This document shows positions 5,584-7,565 of a stretch of 7,565 nt of DNA, in pieces; the first letter of the stretch is position 1; every line of letters begins with the position of its first letter. Source of the DNA: Armatimonadota bacterium (GTDB lineage Bacteria > Armatimonadota > Fimbriimonadia > Fimbriimonadales > Fimbriimonadaceae); contig DPBN01000090.1 of NCBI GenBank assembly GCA_003516955.1, positions 1-7,565 of the forward strand, written 5' to 3'. The notes beneath the pieces are model-generated. The model was not told the DNA's origin, ran no database searches, and worked only from the letters and a program-made list of their open reading frames with translations. The position numbers were made by a program, and so were the translations under genes.

Positions 5584-7565
5584 CGCTGCCCTCGTCCTTC
5601 CGGCCTTCCTCGCCCCCCAAAGCGTTCGGACCCTGGGCCGGCTCCGTGGATCGCACGCCGTCGACCGGTTGGCGCTGGTTCTCCGACCTGCCGAACGGCT
5701 GCTCGGGATCCGCGACGGAACCCCCCACCGAGGCGGAGCCGTCGTGAACGCCTTCCTCCTGCGGGACGGCAGGAGGAAGGCCCGCTCCCACGCCATCGGC
5801 GGCCGGCCGGGAGGCGGTCGGCAGGAAGGCCGAGATCAGCCAGCCCAGCAAGCCCCCGACCACGGCGCCGACGAGCACTCGCACCAAGCCCAGCCAGAAA
5901 GGGGAATGGATGTGGCAGAAGGTGTTCACGACGCTGGTCTGGCCGATCATGCCGACCGTGAGCAGCAACGCCAGCCAGCCGGCGTTGCGGGGCGCACGAT
6001 CGCCTGCCCCCCGCCACCTCGCCCAAAGCGCCAAGGCGACGAAGAACGCGGGGTGTCCGATGAACACCTCCTTGGTCCGGGGCCGCACCAGCAGAAGCTG
6101 GTCGAGCAGGCTGCGCAGCCGGAGCTCGAGCCCGCTCACGGCACCGGGGTTGTCGTTGCCCGTGCGCATCAGCATGAACGCCACGGCGCCCAGCAGCAAG
6201 ACGCCCAACAGAGCCTGCGTCCAGAGCACCGGCCGGGAGAGGGCTTGGCGCCAGTCGCACCAACGCGCGAAAGCCCAGCCTCCGACGAACGCGATCGGCA
6301 GGAAGTGCGCCGCCTTGACGCCGAGGAACTGCTCCGCCCGCACCATGTACGGAAGGCCGTTCAGCAGCCCGGCCACCGCGAGGCCACCCACCATGCTGAC
6401 TCCGCAGGCTGCCACGAAAGGCACCCAAGTCCGCCTGCCGAGAAGCGCCTCCGCCGCCCTCAGGGCCAACAGAGGCGCGGCGATCGCCCCCGCCAAGGCC
6501 AGCAGGGGCCTGGCTCCCGGCACCCAGCAGGCCAGCCCCACCAGGCCAAGCGCGACCGCGACAACCGAGAACGCTCCGCCACCCAGCCCGTAGGACTGCG
6601 CGGCGGCCAGAACCAAGGCGGCGACCGCGAGGCCGGTCAACGCGAACAGCCAAGCCGGCCCGGCGGGATCCTCATACGGCTTGGCGGGCCCCAGAGCGAG
6701 GCCCTCGGCTCGGACCGCCCGGGCCACCCGGCCCACGAGCTGGGCGAACTCTTCGATGGGCGTCGCACCGGCGTCCGACATCGGTCGCACCAGCAACATC
6801 CGGATGCCCCGCTCGCTCGCCGCACGGGCGTAACGCTCGAGGTACTCGCGCTCGGTCATCTTGTCGATCTCCGCCCCTTGCGCCGTGTGCAGCCGCACGA
6901 CGATATCCGGAGCCTTCGCGACCAGCGCGGCGTCGCCCGCGATCTTCGCGAACTCGGGGGAGACGTAGGCCATGCCAGCCTGCCGCAGGGCGTCGGCGGT
7001 TTCCGCCAGCAGCGACCGATGGCCGAGAACCCTGTCGCCCATCGGAAGGTACGCCTTGGCTCCCAGCTCCCGGGCCCACGCGATCGTGCCCCGAACCGAC
7101 TCGGCCGTCATCGGAGCGTTGGAGCCGCGCCAGACGACCGTCAGGCCGGAGGACCATACCGCCTTGGCCTTCTTGGCGTCCAAGCCGAGGCTCACCGTGC
7201 GGAGCGCCTCCAGAGGCACCTCCGGGTTCGAGATCACACCAGGCTGAACCGCCTTGACGGGGCTCTGCGGGAAGCGGATTCGGATCGCTCGGACGATGCG
7301 CTCCTCCGCCCCGGGCCAGCAGACGATCGTTCCGTCCTCGCCGAACCCCAGGCGGTTGGTGGAGATCCAGCCTTGGATCGTCTCCTCCTCCAGCACGACG
7401 GCCTGCACGCCCTCGCCCTTCAGGACCGACAGGGCGCGCTGGAAGCTCATGCCCGAGGCCGCCGCCATCTGCGTGACCGTCGACTCCTCCACCGCCAGCG
7501 AGACGGCGCGGTTTCTGGCCTCGGTGCGCCAGCGGAGGCCCCCGCCCACCAAGCCAAGCAGCGCG
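5576..7565 (-). CDS. DUF5693 family polytopic membrane protein (5' end outside window)
   Basis: A large membrane protein of the DUF5693 family, commonly encoded next to csaB; its biochemical role is not known to me, but the link suggests cell-wall polymer or surface-layer anchoring. Numbering from the TTG at 7552: residues 1-295 are mostly soluble, probably extracytoplasmic, then hydrophobic helices cover about 300-578. Family-type blocks are RTGND (463-467), VRPRTKEVFIGHP (489-501) and GQTSVVNTFCHIHSP (537-551). I do not accept the TTG at 7552 as the start: the frame stays open to the window edge and reads ALLGLVGGGLRW across it, the end of an N-terminal membrane segment, so the true start lies beyond 7565. 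After the last helix (SAFLP, 578) comes an 80-residue hydrophilic, probably disordered tail rich in G, P, E, D and S. The stop overlaps the csaB start by 8 nt. Confidence 0.88.
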   Translation of the reverse strand, partial: ALLGLVGGGLRWRTEARNRAVSLAVEESTVTQMAAASGMSFQRALSVLKGEGVQAVVLEEETIQGWISTNRLGFGEDGTIVCWPGAEERIVRAIRIRFPQSPVKAVQPGVISNPEVPLEALRTVSLGLDAKKAKAVWSSGLTVVWRGSNAPMTAESVRGTIAWARELGAKAYLPMGDRVLGHRSLLAETADALRQAGMAYVSPEFAKIAGDAALVAKAPDIVVRLHTAQGAEIDKMTEREYLERYARAASERGIRMLLVRPMSDAGATPIEEFAQLVGRVARAVRAEGLALGPAKPYEDPAGPAWLFALTGLAVAALVLAAAQSYGLGGGAFSVVAVALGLVGLACWVPGARPLLALAGAIAAPLLALRAAEALLGRRTWVPFVAACGVSMVGGLAVAGLLNGLPYMVRAEQFLGVKAAHFLPIAFVGGWAFARWCDWRQALSRPVLWTQALLGVLLLGAVAFMLMRTGNDNPGAVSGLELRLRSLLDQLLLVRPRTKEVFIGHPAFFVALALWARWRGAGDRAPRNAGWLALLLTVGMIGQTSVVNTFCHIHSPFWLGLVRVLVGAVVGGLLGWLISAFLPTASRPAADGVGAGLPPAVPQEEGVHDGSASVGGSVADPEQPFGRSENQRQPVDGVRSTEPAQGPNALGGEEGRKDEGSDG

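Noticed and set aside
3583..6487. GCGATCGC octamer (HIP1-like) at 3583-3590, 5384-5391 and 6480-6487.
   Set aside because: Three copies inside coding sequence or at the junction can arise from Ala-Ile-Ala type codons in GC-rich DNA, and no spacing pattern is seen.

Overview
The window is GC-rich, dense bacterial chromosomal DNA with short spacers and several overlapping genes. It holds no tRNA, rRNA, CRISPR array, insertion sequence or phage gene that I can recognise. The gene set suggests a diderm of the Terrabacteria type, with Armatimonadota my best guess: an LptD-like outer-membrane protein sits near a DUF5693-CsaB pair (pyruvylation of cell-wall polymer, used to anchor SLH proteins), next to a GH133 glycogen debranching enzyme and a DnaE with an intact PHP metal site. 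This taxonomic call is inference from gene content, not from a marker gene.

Layout. 1-2645 is a leftward run: glycogen debranching enzyme (741-2645), then a small lipoprotein overlapping it by 13 nt (367-753), then the start of dnaE (1-282, running off the left edge). A divergent spacer leads to a small rightward gene of unknown function (about 2810-3019). That gene overlaps tail-to-tail by 14 nt with a leftward, short LptD/OstA-like gene (3006-4523). A 156-nt divergent spacer with a candidate ECF promoter leads to a rightward ECF sigma factor (4680-5231), coupled through a GTGA overlap to a small zinc-finger anti-sigma factor (5228-5449). From the right edge, a leftward DUF5693 membrane protein (5576-7565, 5' end outside the window) overlaps by 8 nt the start of a csaB-type pyruvyl transferase gene (from 5583).

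The most notable point is near 5361-5376. There the N-terminal part of csaB (about 73 codons) runs head-on into the 3' part of the anti-sigma gene, and each reading frame continues as the antisense of the other gene. Both genes therefore look truncated at one shared breakpoint. This is either a real deletion or rearrangement, or an assembly misjoin; the sequence alone cannot decide.

Functionally the right half is envelope-themed (LptD-like protein, ECF sigma and anti-sigma pair, DUF5693/CsaB), while the left half is storage-carbohydrate metabolism and replication. I do not see a convincing new multi-gene system. The oddities are the breakpoint, the compact two-cysteine LptD-like protein divergent from an ECF sigma gene, an unknown 69-residue protein, and an unusual hydrophilic tail on the DUF5693 protein.
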